A DNA stretch of 11,851 nt from Oxalobacteraceae bacterium (GCA_947446335.1 CANFGA010000049.1:1-11851); one strand, 5' to 3'; positions 1-6,254 are shown, numbered from the stretch's first letter. Notes: a model not told the origin generated them from the sequence alone. Made by a program: numbers and translations.

Positions 1-338
1 CGATCCCGCCATGCGGCGATGTGCATGCCGGACAGCGCCGACATGCGCTCGAGGCAAATGGGATCGCGCAGCAAGGCGTTGATCTTGATCGCTTCGATAC
101 TGGCACCTTTCTTTGCAGGTGTCACCTCGGCAAGGTAGCGCCGCAGCACATCGCCCAAAGTGGATCGTTCCGCCGCAGCCGAATCGCGCCATGCGCCCCG
201 GTCCATGTCGCGTTCGATCATCCTGGCCCATCGCTGCGCATCCGATTTTTTTTCGAACGTCTTGGTCTGGCTTGGAAAACCACGCCGACGAATCAGTGCC
301 TGAAATGCGTACTCGCCACGCTTTAAAATCGATGCCAT
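1..338 (-). CDS. Site-specific tyrosine recombinase (phage-type integrase), N-terminal part, cut by the window edge
   Basis: The minus-strand reading frame opens at 338 and stays open for about 112 codons to the left edge, so only the amino-terminal part is visible. It begins MASILKRGEYAFQALIRRRG and continues with TFEKKSDAQRWARMIERDMD. A short beta-rich segment followed by an 'F..K..A..W....E' helix is typical of the arm-DNA-binding domain of phage integrases. From about residue 65 a helical stretch (TLGDVLRRYLAEVTP) matches the start of the SAM-like core-binding domain. The catalytic Arg-His-Arg-Tyr domain would lie outside the window. Start choice: a GGAGA ribosome binding site at 344-348 lies 5 bases upstream of ATG 336-338; an in-frame ATG at 348-350 is possible but has a poorer site. 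The gene starts 124 bases from a truncated tRNA, the classical att position for such enzymes. The family call is confident; the exact element type is unknown. Confidence 0.85.
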   Translation of the reverse strand, partial: MASILKRGEYAFQALIRRRGFPSQTKTFEKKSDAQRWARMIERDMDRGAWRDSAAAERSTLGDVLRRYLAEVTPAKKGASIEAIKINALLRDPICLERMSALSGMHIAAWRD

Positions 339-345
339 CACAGTC

Positions 346-368
346 TCCATGAGAAAAGGTCTCATGGA
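346..368. promoter_or_regulatory. Perfect 9-bp inverted repeat overlapping the integrase ribosome binding site
   Basis: TCCATGAGA (346-354) and TCTCATGGA (360-368) are perfect inverted repeats separated by 5 bases. On the integrase mRNA the 3' arm contains the GGA of the GGAGA Shine-Dalgarno and the alternative ATG at 348-350. The structure could therefore be an RNA hairpin that limits integrase translation, or a DNA operator for an element-encoded repressor or excisionase. The sequence does not separate these options. Confidence 0.55.
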
Positions 369-392
369 CTATCCATCCAGTGGGAAGCGCAA

Positions 393-424
393 AAAATTGC
401 AGCAAAATTGCAGCATTAATTGCA
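393..424. repeat. Short tandem repeats AAAATTGCAGC, possible recombinase arm sites
   Basis: AAAATTGCAGC occurs at 393-403 and again at 404-414, a period of 11 bp (about one helical turn). A third related TAATTGCA follows at 417-424. The 10-mer CAAAATTGCA at 403-412 recurs exactly at 511-520, straddling the tRNA 3' end. Repeats of this kind between an integrase gene and its core att site are often arm-type or excisionase-binding sites. That role is inferred from position only. Confidence 0.45.
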
Positions 425-461
425 AAACAGGCCTGGAAGCCGCACCAGCGCTCACGCTTCG

Positions 462-512
462 ACAGCATTCATAATGCTGGGGTCGGTGGTTCAAGTCCAC
501 CTATCACCACCA
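462..512 (+). mobile_element. Attachment site: 3' fragment of a CAU-anticodon tRNA (probably tRNA-Met)
   Basis: The 3' part of a tRNA is intact: anticodon stem CAGCA (463-467), loop TTCATAA (468-474) with anticodon CAT, stem TGCTG (475-479), variable GGGTC (480-484), T-stem GGTGG/CCACC with loop TTCAAGT (485-501), acceptor strand TATCACC (502-508), discriminator A and encoded CCA (510-512). The 5' partner GGTGATA and a D-arm are absent upstream, so this is not a complete gene. A tRNA 3' half next to an integrase start, on the far side from the tRNA's missing 5' half, is what integration into a tRNA gene leaves at the distal end (attR). The complete tRNA should lie left of the window at the other end of the element. 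CAU could also be tRNA-Ile2; elongator tRNA-Met is preferred. Confidence 0.8.
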
Positions 513-521
513 AAATTGCAT

Positions 522-554
522 AAGCCGTTGATTCGAAAGGATCAGCGGCTTTTT
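522..554 (+). terminator. Intrinsic terminator of the truncated tRNA
   Basis: AGCCGTTGAT (523-532) pairs with ATCAGCGGCT (541-550) with one G-T wobble, loop TCGAAAGG, followed by a T-run at 550-554. It lies 9 bases after the tRNA CCA end, as expected for a tRNA terminator. There is no T-run on the other strand, so it would not efficiently stop the leftward hip transcript. Confidence 0.75.
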
Positions 555-638
555 GCTGTGCGCCTTGCCGGTCTGACTTCGATAAGCTTGGAACGCGCCC
601 TCCCACAGACATGCCATCGACGCAGCAAGTGCACCACA

Positions 639-929
639 TCACCGCTGGCGCGCCTTGGCCGCTGCTGCCGGCACCATACCCACTGGCCGCAGCAGTTTTT
701 CAGCCGTCGCCAGCGTCGGACTCGATACTTCGCGCTCGACATCCTGCAATGTCCGCGCCGACACGCCGCACAGCTTGGCGTACTCCGCGATCGTCAGGCG
801 CAAGCTGGCGCGGATCTTCCTGATCACGGCAGGAATCGGCATGCCAGGGTCGGCCGCAAGTTCCTCGGACAATACGCGCCGCGCATGCAGTTCCTCGGCT
901 GGCGACAATGGGTTGAAGCGTTTGTCCAT
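639..929 (-). CDS. Xre/HipB-type helix-turn-helix antitoxin
   Basis: A 96-residue protein with a Cro/C1-type helix-turn-helix at about residues 42-80 (LRLTIAEYAKLCGVSARTLQ ... SSPTLATAEKLLRPVGM). The 'AEYAKLCGVSARTLQDVE' section supplies the turn and recognition helix. The amino-terminal 40 residues (MDKRFNPLSPAEELHARRVL) are helical and may form the dimer or toxin contact. By family knowledge it would bind and inactivate the HipA kinase and, with it, repress the shared promoter. Its ATG (927-929) follows the kinase TAG stop with no gap, so translation is probably coupled; a GGAG lies about 10 bases upstream inside the kinase 3' end. The antitoxin being second is the reverse of E. coli hipBA. 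The gene converges on the tRNA fragment. Family call confident; antitoxin role inferred from its partner. Confidence 0.85.
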   Translation of the reverse strand: MDKRFNPLSPAEELHARRVLSEELAADPGMPIPAVIRKIRASLRLTIAEYAKLCGVSARTLQDVEREVSSPTLATAEKLLRPVGMVPAAAAKARQR

Positions 930-2222
930 CTATAGCTGCTCCAATTGCGTGCGAACATGCTCGATCGTCTTTTGCAAGGGCGTCAGGAACTGTTCGTCTA
1001 TACCCAGCGCCAGCGCATCGACAAACAACGTCTCCAGCGGCGCCGCCATCATTTGGACGCTCGCTGACACGCGGGCATGGTCCACCTTCGCAGCAGCGCA
1101 AGCCTGAGCGATAGCGCTGGCCCAATCGGGCGAGCCGCCATCATCATATTGCCATCGGATGCGTCTTGCGATGCCATCCGGATGCAGCCACATCGGTGCG
1201 AAGTCAAATAATGGCGTGAGGGAAATGGTGCCGTCGGGTTTACGCTGAATGGCTGTGTTGCGAGCATGATTGTCCTTGTTTCCAAGGGCGATGTTGGCGA
1301 TGTCGCGCTTGACGTATTCGATGATCGCTTTGACCGGATCGGTCGCCACTTCGCCGAGTCGCCGGCAAACGTCATTGTGCGACGGAGCGGCGCCGAATCC
1401 GCCAATGCCGCACAGCGAAGCGATGCTTTCCTGTCCATGGCGGATCACTCGGCCGGCGCCCACTTCCCGGTCAAAACGCGGTATGAACAAGGCGCGCTCG
1501 CGCAAAGTCAGGTCGGCGTGCACGTCGAGTCCAAGCCCGCGTGCAAGTTGCATGTACGGCGCTTCCAGATGCAAAATATTGGCCAGCGATGCATCTGTAC
1601 CCCGCCCAAACTTGACGATGTAGTGCTGCTGCGCCTGCTCGTCCGGCAGCGTGTGGTCCAGGTAAAAAAGCCCGTCGTGCGCCCGTGTCAGCAGAATCTT
1701 CGGCCACTCGCCCTGAATACCCGAAGATCCGGCGAGAAATAGCCCGTTTTGCGCCAGGTATTCATTGAAGTCGCCGGCCCGGGATGCGATTTCCGCCATC
1801 GTGAACCCGCGCATCGTTGTACCTGTTCGCGTGCTCACCCACTCGTGCGCTTCCTTGACGCGGATGTTGCCTATCGGATTGCCGGCCCCTGCGCACAACA
1901 GCGCCCAGTCGGCGGCGGGGCCGGCAGCTTCGTCGCGCTCCAGTTGCTTCAACAATTCAATTCTTCCGTAGCCCTGGGGCAGCAAATCAACCAGGAACGG
2001 CGGCCAGGTTTCGGTCGGATAAGTGCTCAAGCCGACAGGAACGTTCACCGACAGCGCTGCCGCATCGACTCTGTCCCAATAAGCAATCGCATAGCTCGGC
2101 AGATAGATCAAAAAAGTGGCAGCGCCAATCCCGCGCCCGATGTCGCCAGTCAAGTCGAGCCCCGCCACGTCGCGCCAAGCGTCATCGATGAAGATCTGGA
2201 GTATGCAGGTAGCGGGACTCAT
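930..2222 (-). CDS. HipA-family serine/threonine kinase toxin
   Basis: A 430-residue protein, close to the length of E. coli HipA. Known members phosphorylate translation factors such as glutamyl-tRNA synthetase and cause growth arrest. Visible features in order: a HipA N-subdomain with FLVDLLPQGYGR (about 76-87); a glycine-rich loop AGSSGIQGEWPK (164-175), where the Ser-Ser pair occupies the usual autophosphorylation site; the ATP-binding lysine in YIVKFG (K204); RERALFIPRFDR (241-252); the catalytic motif GNKDNHARN (314-322, D317 and N322); and the metal-binding LFDFAP (338-343, D340). All expected catalytic residues are present, so it looks active. No strong Shine-Dalgarno precedes ATG 2220-2222, so translation may be weak. 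It is the first gene of a two-gene unit with the Xre antitoxin immediately downstream. The true substrate cannot be told from sequence. Confidence 0.9.
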   Translation of the reverse strand: MSPATCILQIFIDDAWRDVAGLDLTGDIGRGIGAATFLIYLPSYAIAYWDRVDAAALSVNVPVGLSTYPTETWPPFLVDLLPQGYGRIELLKQLERDEAAGPAADWALLCAGAGNPIGNIRVKEAHEWVSTRTGTTMRGFTMAEIASRAGDFNEYLAQNGLFLAGSSGIQGEWPKILLTRAHDGLFYLDHTLPDEQAQQHYIVKFGRGTDASLANILHLEAPYMQLARGLGLDVHADLTLRERALFIPRFDREVGAGRVIRHGQESIASLCGIGGFGAAPSHNDVCRRLGEVATDPVKAIIEYVKRDIANIALGNKDNHARNTAIQRKPDGTISLTPLFDFAPMWLHPDGIARRIRWQYDDGGSPDWASAIAQACAAAKVDHARVSASVQMMAAPLETLFVDALALGIDEQFLTPLQKTIEHVRTQLEQL

Positions 2223-2234
2223 ATAAGCAGCATG

Positions 2235-2274
2235 CTATCACTAATAAGGCAATATGGCATCTCATTAGTGATAG
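2235..2274. promoter_or_regulatory. Inverted-repeat operator upstream of the hipA-like gene
   Basis: CTATCACTAAT (2235-2245) and ATTAGTGATAG (2264-2274) are perfect 11-bp inverted repeats. They extend to 14 bp with one mismatch (2235-2248 against 2261-2274). Half-site centres are 29 bp apart, close to three helical turns, and the nearer arm ends 13 bases before the toxin ATG. TATC...GATA half-sites are reminiscent of the TATCC/GGATA sites of E. coli HipB. It is very probably bound by the antitoxin for autoregulation. No convincing -35/-10 pair could be assigned by eye. Confidence 0.7.
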
Positions 2275-2379
2275 ATTAGCGTGCAATTATGGCTACGCAC
2301 AAGCAGATGATTGATCGTTGTGGCCGGGTGAAGGACCGTACCACGAGGCATGAAACACTTGCTCAACGGCGTGACGACC

Positions 2380-2489
2380 ACCCGCACCGGAAAAATTTTT
2401 GCGGGTACCAGTGCGGGTATCAGCCGTTTTAAAATTTTGAAAAGCCTTGATTCATGCGGGTTACAAGGCCTTGTTCAAGTCCGCCTATC
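2380..2489. mobile_element. Degenerate attachment site: TGCGGGT iterons plus a tRNA T-arm-like core
   Basis: The 7-mer TGCGGGT occurs as direct copies at 2400-2406, 2412-2418 and 2455-2461, and inverted at 2380-2386. The first two sit in a 12-bp tandem repeat, TGCGGGTAyCAG (2400-2423). Just beyond, 2473-2489 reads GTTCAAGTCCGCCTATC, matching the tRNA fragment at 489-505 in 16 of 17 positions; the upstream T-stem strand is not kept, so it is not a tRNA. Iterated arm-like sites beside a tRNA-derived core is how integrative-element ends are built. It mirrors the integrase/repeats/tRNA arrangement on the left side. I infer an old attR whose integrase has been lost. The block abuts the SDR stop codon at 2490. 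Confidence 0.5.
2440..2469 (-). terminator. Weak terminator-like hairpin after the SDR gene
   Basis: On the minus strand, GCCTTG (2469-2464) pairs with CAAGGC (2449-2444) around a 14-base loop and is followed by TTTTC. The stem is only 6 bp and the loop is large, so termination would be modest. It lies about 20 bases after the SDR stop and overlaps the att-like iterons. Confidence 0.4.
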
Positions 2490-3251
2490 TCAAAACTGCA
2501 CGCCGCGTGTCAGCGCACCATCGACGACGAGATTGGTGCCGGTGATGAAACTCGCTGCGGGGCTGCACAGGAACACGACGGCGTTCGCCATTTCCTGCGG
2601 CGTGCCCATGCGGCCGGTCGGGTTCAGGGCCAGCGACTCCTTGTACAACTGCGGATTGCCCTGCTCGATTTTTTCCCATACGCCGCCGGCAAAATAGGTA
2701 TTACCGGGAGAAATGGTATTGGCCCGGATGCCCTTGCCCGCCAACTGGAATGCCAGCCCCTGTACGTAATGAATGATGGCGGCCTTGAAGGCGCCATAAG
2801 GACCGCAGGTAAAATCTATTTCGCGCCCCGACACGCTGGCCACGGCCAAGATGGCGGCGTGGGCACTGCGCTCCAGGCTCGGCATGGCGGCATCGACGAG
2901 GCGCACCGTTCCCATCATGTCCACTGCATAGCCGGCGTTCCAGGCGGCTTCATCGCTGGCCACGGCCAGCGCGCTGACGTTGGCAACGACAATATCGATG
3001 CCCCCCATGCGCTCGGAGCTCGCTGTCACCCACGCCTTGAGTGCGCCCGCATCGGCAACATCGACCACGCTGCCCAGCGCATTCGCGCCGGCAGCCACCA
3101 GATCCGTCGTCGCCTGCGCCACTTCGTCGCCATTGCGCGCGCAAAAGCACACTTGCGCACCTTCCGCGATCAGCGTTTCGACGATGGCGCGCCCGATCCC
3201 GCGCGTGCCACCGGTGACGATGGCCCGCAAGCCGTTGATTTGAAGATCCAT
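2490..3251 (-). CDS. SDR family NAD(P)-dependent oxidoreductase
   Basis: A 253-residue classical short-chain dehydrogenase. The Rossmann cofactor motif TGGTRGIG is at 13-20. The catalytic triad is Ser139, Tyr152 and Lys156 (S...YGAFK). ISPGNTYF at 180-187 fits the usual 'PG' cofactor segment, and the C-terminal FITGTNLVVDGA is typical of the family. Arg39 after the second strand hints at NADP, but this is weak. Two oddities: the NNAG structural motif reads ANVS (90-93), and the active-site Asn of the tetrad appears to be Asp111 (VDMMG), a pattern of less studied SDR subgroups. The ATG at 3249-3251 follows an AAGGA site by about 8 bases. It lies 124 bases downstream of the amiR-like gene on the same strand without a clear terminator between, so read-through is possible. 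Substrate unknown. Confidence 0.88.
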   Translation of the reverse strand: MDLQINGLRAIVTGGTRGIGRAIVETLIAEGAQVCFCARNGDEVAQATTDLVAAGANALGSVVDVADAGALKAWVTASSERMGGIDIVVANVSALAVASDEAAWNAGYAVDMMGTVRLVDAAMPSLERSAHAAILAVASVSGREIDFTCGPYGAFKAAIIHYVQGLAFQLAGKGIRANTISPGNTYFAGGVWEKIEQGNPQLYKESLALNPTGRMGTPQEMANAVVFLCSPAASFITGTNLVVDGALTRGVQF

Positions 3252-3375
3252 GGATTTTTCCTTTGTCGTGGTGGTTGAATATTGATTGTTGCGCGAATAT
3301 TCATCGCGGCTTCAATCTTCATTGCTGCCTGGAGATCGCTTCAAGCCGCTGCCGGCAACTTCGCTGCGCCTGCCT

Positions 3376-4020
3376 TCAGTCATTCATCTTTTTCATCTTG
3401 ATGTTCAGTACCTGATTCAAGATCTTGTCTGCATTCACGATGTCGCGCGCGGCATCTTCGATCGGCAGACGGCATGTCATCGCTTGCGAGCGCAGCAATT
3501 CGTAAGCGTCGCTTTCGGACAACTGATGCATGCGCATGAAGATGTGTTTTGCATCATCGACAAAATGGGCATGCGCCATCTTGCTTTCCATCCTGGCCAA
3601 TCGCTCGGCGCTTTTCTTGTACTGTTTTGCATGATGCAAGGCCATGATCAATGCCGTGAGCAAGCCATTGGCATGGATGGGCGCGGTCAGCATCCCCATC
3701 ACGCCGATGCGCAATGCCTCGTCGATGATGGTCGGGCTCTCGAAACTGGTCACCGAAATGATCGGTGGCGGATGTTGATGCAGCCAACGGTAGTTGATCT
3801 CTTGCACGTCCGGCAAGATCGCAAGAAATACCAAGTCGATGCCTGTCCTTATGTCCTGCGGCGGTGGCCACTCCATGTCGACATTGGCGCCGATGCGCCG
3901 CAACTGGCCCAAGAGCGTCAAGCCGTCGCCATCTTGCGGATGCAATAGCAGTACGCGGGGTTTTTTTGACAGAATGGCCCTGGTGATGCTGGCCGTTTTG
4001 CGTGATCCAGTATCTGCCAT
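3376..4020 (-). CDS. amiR: AmiR-like transcription antiterminator with ANTAR RNA-binding domain
   Basis: A 214-residue protein. The N-terminal part (about 20-130) resembles a receiver fold (PRVLLLHPQDGD ... IDLVFLAILPDV ... PPIISVTSF) but without a clear phospho-acceptor setting, as in the AmiR pseudo-receiver. A helical linker (AKQYKKSAERLARMESKM) leads into an ANTAR domain at about 145-200, with the typical KHIFMRMHQLSESDAYELLR and a following A..IV helix. ANTAR proteins bind nascent RNA and prevent formation of an intrinsic terminator. The start ATG (4018-4020) follows the AmiC-like gene TGA with no gap, so the two are translationally coupled and presumably made in equal amounts, as for the AmiC-AmiR complex of P. 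aeruginosa. The likely target is the terminator in this operon's own leader (11009-11045). The annotation is strong; the target is inferred. Confidence 0.87.
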   Translation of the reverse strand: MADTGSRKTASITRAILSKKPRVLLLHPQDGDGLTLLGQLRRIGANVDMEWPPPQDIRTGIDLVFLAILPDVQEINYRWLHQHPPPIISVTSFESPTIIDEALRIGVMGMLTAPIHANGLLTALIMALHHAKQYKKSAERLARMESKMAHAHFVDDAKHIFMRMHQLSESDAYELLRSQAMTCRLPIEDAARDIVNADKILNQVLNIKMKKMND

Positions 4021-5178
4021 TCAGCCGACCTCGCTGCTGGCTTCGGTTTCTTCATCGCCCCAATGGTGGTGCACCATATATGGATCAGGATTCACCCTTT
4101 CCAGCGCTTCCTGGACGATCGTAAACTGCCCATTTTCATTGGCCCGGCCTATCCTCGGATACAAGCACGCATGATGATTCGATGGATCGATCCGCACCCG
4201 TCCCTGAGGGGCCTCGATTTCAGAACCCAGCAGGCAGGGCACGATGTGGCGCAACTGGTCCGACTCGGCATTGCGGTAAGCCTTGGCCAGCAAATGCATC
4301 GCAAAGTAGGAGGCTTCCCAGTTCATGTTGGGCACCGCGAATTGGCCGTAACGGCTGGCAAAAAACCGCTCCAGCGTGCTGCGGTTGAGCGCCGAATCGA
4401 CACTTTGAAAATAGGGAGAAGACGTGAAGTGGCCACAGGCAGCCCCCGCGCCCATCAGATCGATTTCTGCCTCCGAAGTATTGAGGCTGGCAATGGGCAT
4501 GACTGCAGGATCAAGGCCGGCGCGATGATAAGCCTCGTACAGGTAAGGCACGGCATCGCCGATCAGGGTACAAAAAATGAAGTCAGGTTTCTTTTGCCGT
4601 ATGTCGGTCAGCACGGCGTCGATCGCATCGCGGTTCGCATGCAAACTGACATAGCGCTCGCCCAGAATGGCCCGGTCAGGATGCAGCGCCATCAGCGACT
4701 GCATCGTGCGGTTGGTTTCATAAGGGTAGACATAGCGCGATCCGACCATGTAGACGCGCGCACCAAAATGCGATGCCATGTAACTGGCCAGTTGCGCAAT
4801 GTTCTGGTTTGGTGCAGCACCGGTATAAATGATATTTTCCGAAAACTCGAATCCTTCATATTGTTCAGGATAGATCAGCAACTTGTTGTACTTTTCAACC
4901 ACAGGCAACATCGCCTTGCGACTGCTCGATGTATACCCGCCAAAAGCGACATCGATGCCATCGTCGACGATCAAGCGTTCCAGCAGGGCCTTGTAGCGCG
5001 CCGTGTCGGACTGCGGATCGTGATGCACCGCGACCAGTTCGCGCCCGTCGACGCCGCCAAGCCCGTTGATTTCATCGATGGCGAACAAGGCGCCATACAG
5101 TTGCGACGATTCCTGGCGTGAAGTGACTCCCGTCTTGGAAAATAGCAAACCGATGCGCAGCGGATCTTTTGTTGTCAT
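4021..5178 (-). CDS. amiC: AmiC-like cytoplasmic amide sensor, negative regulator of the antiterminator
   Basis: A 385-residue periplasmic-binding-protein fold (type I) without a signal peptide: it starts MTTKDPLRIGLLFSKTG, directly with the first strand of the fold, so it is cytoplasmic. It resembles P. aeruginosa AmiC in length and in runs such as SSSRKAMLPVVEKYNKLL, YEGFEFSENIIYTGAAPNQN and SRYVYPYETN. In AmiC such a protein binds a short amide, loses its grip on AmiR and so allows antitermination. Pocket residues equivalent to AmiC Tyr83, Ser85, Tyr104, Tyr150 and Tyr152 seem kept as Y82, S84, Y103, Y149 and Y151. The AmiC Thr106-Pro107 pair reads Glu105-Gln106 (YPEQYEG), closer to urea-binding-type proteins, so ligand preference may differ. 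No strong Shine-Dalgarno is seen. A transporter-associated binding protein is the alternative, but the lack of an export signal and the coupled ANTAR gene argue against it. Confidence 0.87.
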   Translation of the reverse strand: MTTKDPLRIGLLFSKTGVTSRQESSQLYGALFAIDEINGLGGVDGRELVAVHHDPQSDTARYKALLERLIVDDGIDVAFGGYTSSSRKAMLPVVEKYNKLLIYPEQYEGFEFSENIIYTGAAPNQNIAQLASYMASHFGARVYMVGSRYVYPYETNRTMQSLMALHPDRAILGERYVSLHANRDAIDAVLTDIRQKKPDFIFCTLIGDAVPYLYEAYHRAGLDPAVMPIASLNTSEAEIDLMGAGAACGHFTSSPYFQSVDSALNRSTLERFFASRYGQFAVPNMNWEASYFAMHLLAKAYRNAESDQLRHIVPCLLGSEIEAPQGRVRIDPSNHHACLYPRIGRANENGQFTIVQEALERVNPDPYMVHHHWGDEETEASSEVG

Positions 5179-5211
5179 GTCGTCTTACAAAGCAATAAAC
5201 ACACCAGAGAG

Positions 5212-5271
5212 AACAGGCTTGATCCTGTTGGCCCTGGCGTCAGTGCTGGCACCGAGATTTATGGCGCCAGG
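5212..5271 (-). promoter_or_regulatory. Two tandem intercistronic hairpins between the amidase and amiC-like genes
   Basis: CCTGGCG (5233-5239) and CGCCAGG (5265-5271) form the first stem on the minus strand, overlapping the amidase stop at 5259-5261. A second, perfect 6-bp stem, AACAGG (5212-5217) with CCTGTT (5224-5229), has a 6-base loop. Neither is followed by a T-run, so they are not terminators. They may set mRNA stability and the ratio of enzyme to regulator. Confidence 0.45.
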
Positions 5272-6254
5272 AATTTTTTCGTGATGGCCGCGCCGACCGT
5301 GTATTTGGGATCGACGAAATTGCCCAACCGGACCCGGCCACATTGGCTCAGCAGCATATAGGCATCCCATTGGTCAAACCCGTAATCCTTGGCCATCCAG
5401 CGGATCAGTTCGCGATAGGCAATGCGCGTCGCATCTTCCAAAGGCCGGGCGCTGCCGATGCCCATGATCATGTCCTCGGTTTCCAGGCGCGGCCAGTCGA
5501 TGGCCCAATTCTTGATCAAGTCAACGCGGATCGTCGTGATGCTCGCGTACTCGACGGCGACACCGCAGACCTCGCCATCGCCTTGGCACGCATGTGCATC
5601 GCCGATGAAGAGCCGGGCGCCCTTCGAGCGCACCGGCAGATAGGTGATGCTGCCCGGCCCCATGTCAGGCAAGTCCATGTTGCCGCCATGCGTATCGGGT
5701 GTCAGCGAATTGATCGAATCGATTTCCGGCGACAGGCTCAGCGTGCCGATATGCGGCTTGTAGTCAAGGGTCGTGCGCTTGCTCCAGTACACATAATCGG
5801 TATCGATCTTGACCCGTTTGACTTTTTCCGGCAACGGCTCGTTCAGCATCGCGGTGTGAAACGTGCCCGTCAGCGCGCCAAACTCGGGGATCATGCAACA
5901 GACGCCGTGCGGGTCATGGCCGCGTGGCAACATGCTTTCGATGTACACCGCCACCACATCGCCTTTTTCAGCGCCATCGATCATGATCGGGCCGTTTTGC
6001 GGGTTCAAAAACGGCATTTTCAGCAGTTTGGACGGCGAATCCTGCTCCGATGTGATGGCGCCATCGAACGCGTCGCGGGTATCGATGACGATCCGGTCGC
6101 CCGGTTGCACGTGCATCACCGGTTCCGAATAAGGACCGATCGTGTAATGAAACACCTTTTGCAATTCTTCGGTCAAATGATGCAACACCGGTTCGCGCTT
6201 GGCGCCAACGCCGCGTTGCGCCATGATGGAATCTGCCAGCCATTTCATATTCAT
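5259..6254 (-). CDS. Acetamidase/formamidase family amidohydrolase
   Basis: A 331-residue member of the acetamidase/formamidase family (FmdA/AmdA type), which hydrolyses short amides to ammonia and the carboxylic acid. Visible family blocks: a beta-rich N-terminal part with VQPGDRIVIDTRDAFDG (49-65); NPQNGPIMIDGAEKGDVVAV (84-103); KPHIGTLSLSP (146-156); THGGNMD (178-184); and the hallmark GDAHACQGDGEVCGVAVE (218-235), whose His and acidic residues probably belong to the metal/active site. There is no signal peptide, so it is cytoplasmic. It is shorter than the roughly 400-residue Methylophilus FmdA but keeps the core. ATG 6252-6254 follows AGGAG by 8 bases; a second ATG two codons on is less well placed. 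It lies between the importer ATPase and amiC-like genes, matching uptake, hydrolysis and sensing. Which amide is preferred cannot be told. Confidence 0.9.
   Translation of the reverse strand: MNMKWLADSIMAQRGVGAKREPVLHHLTEELQKVFHYTIGPYSEPVMHVQPGDRIVIDTRDAFDGAITSEQDSPSKLLKMPFLNPQNGPIMIDGAEKGDVVAVYIESMLPRGHDPHGVCCMIPEFGALTGTFHTAMLNEPLPEKVKRVKIDTDYVYWSKRTTLDYKPHIGTLSLSPEIDSINSLTPDTHGGNMDLPDMGPGSITYLPVRSKGARLFIGDAHACQGDGEVCGVAVEYASITTIRVDLIKNWAIDWPRLETEDMIMGIGSARPLEDATRIAYRELIRWMAKDYGFDQWDAYMLLSQCGRVRLGNFVDPKYTVGAAITKKFLAP

Noticed and set aside
437..512. Complete functional tRNA gene
   Set aside because: The acceptor 5' strand GGTGATA and a D-arm are missing upstream of the anticodon stem.
2289..2432. 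47-codon plus-strand frame divergent from the hipA-like gene
   Set aside because: No ribosome binding site and no recognisable protein. The second half is just the TGCGGGT repeat being translated.
4063..5121. Plus-strand open frame of 352 codons
   Set aside because: It is fully antisense to the AmiC-like gene, without family motifs; a shadow of GC-rich coding sequence.
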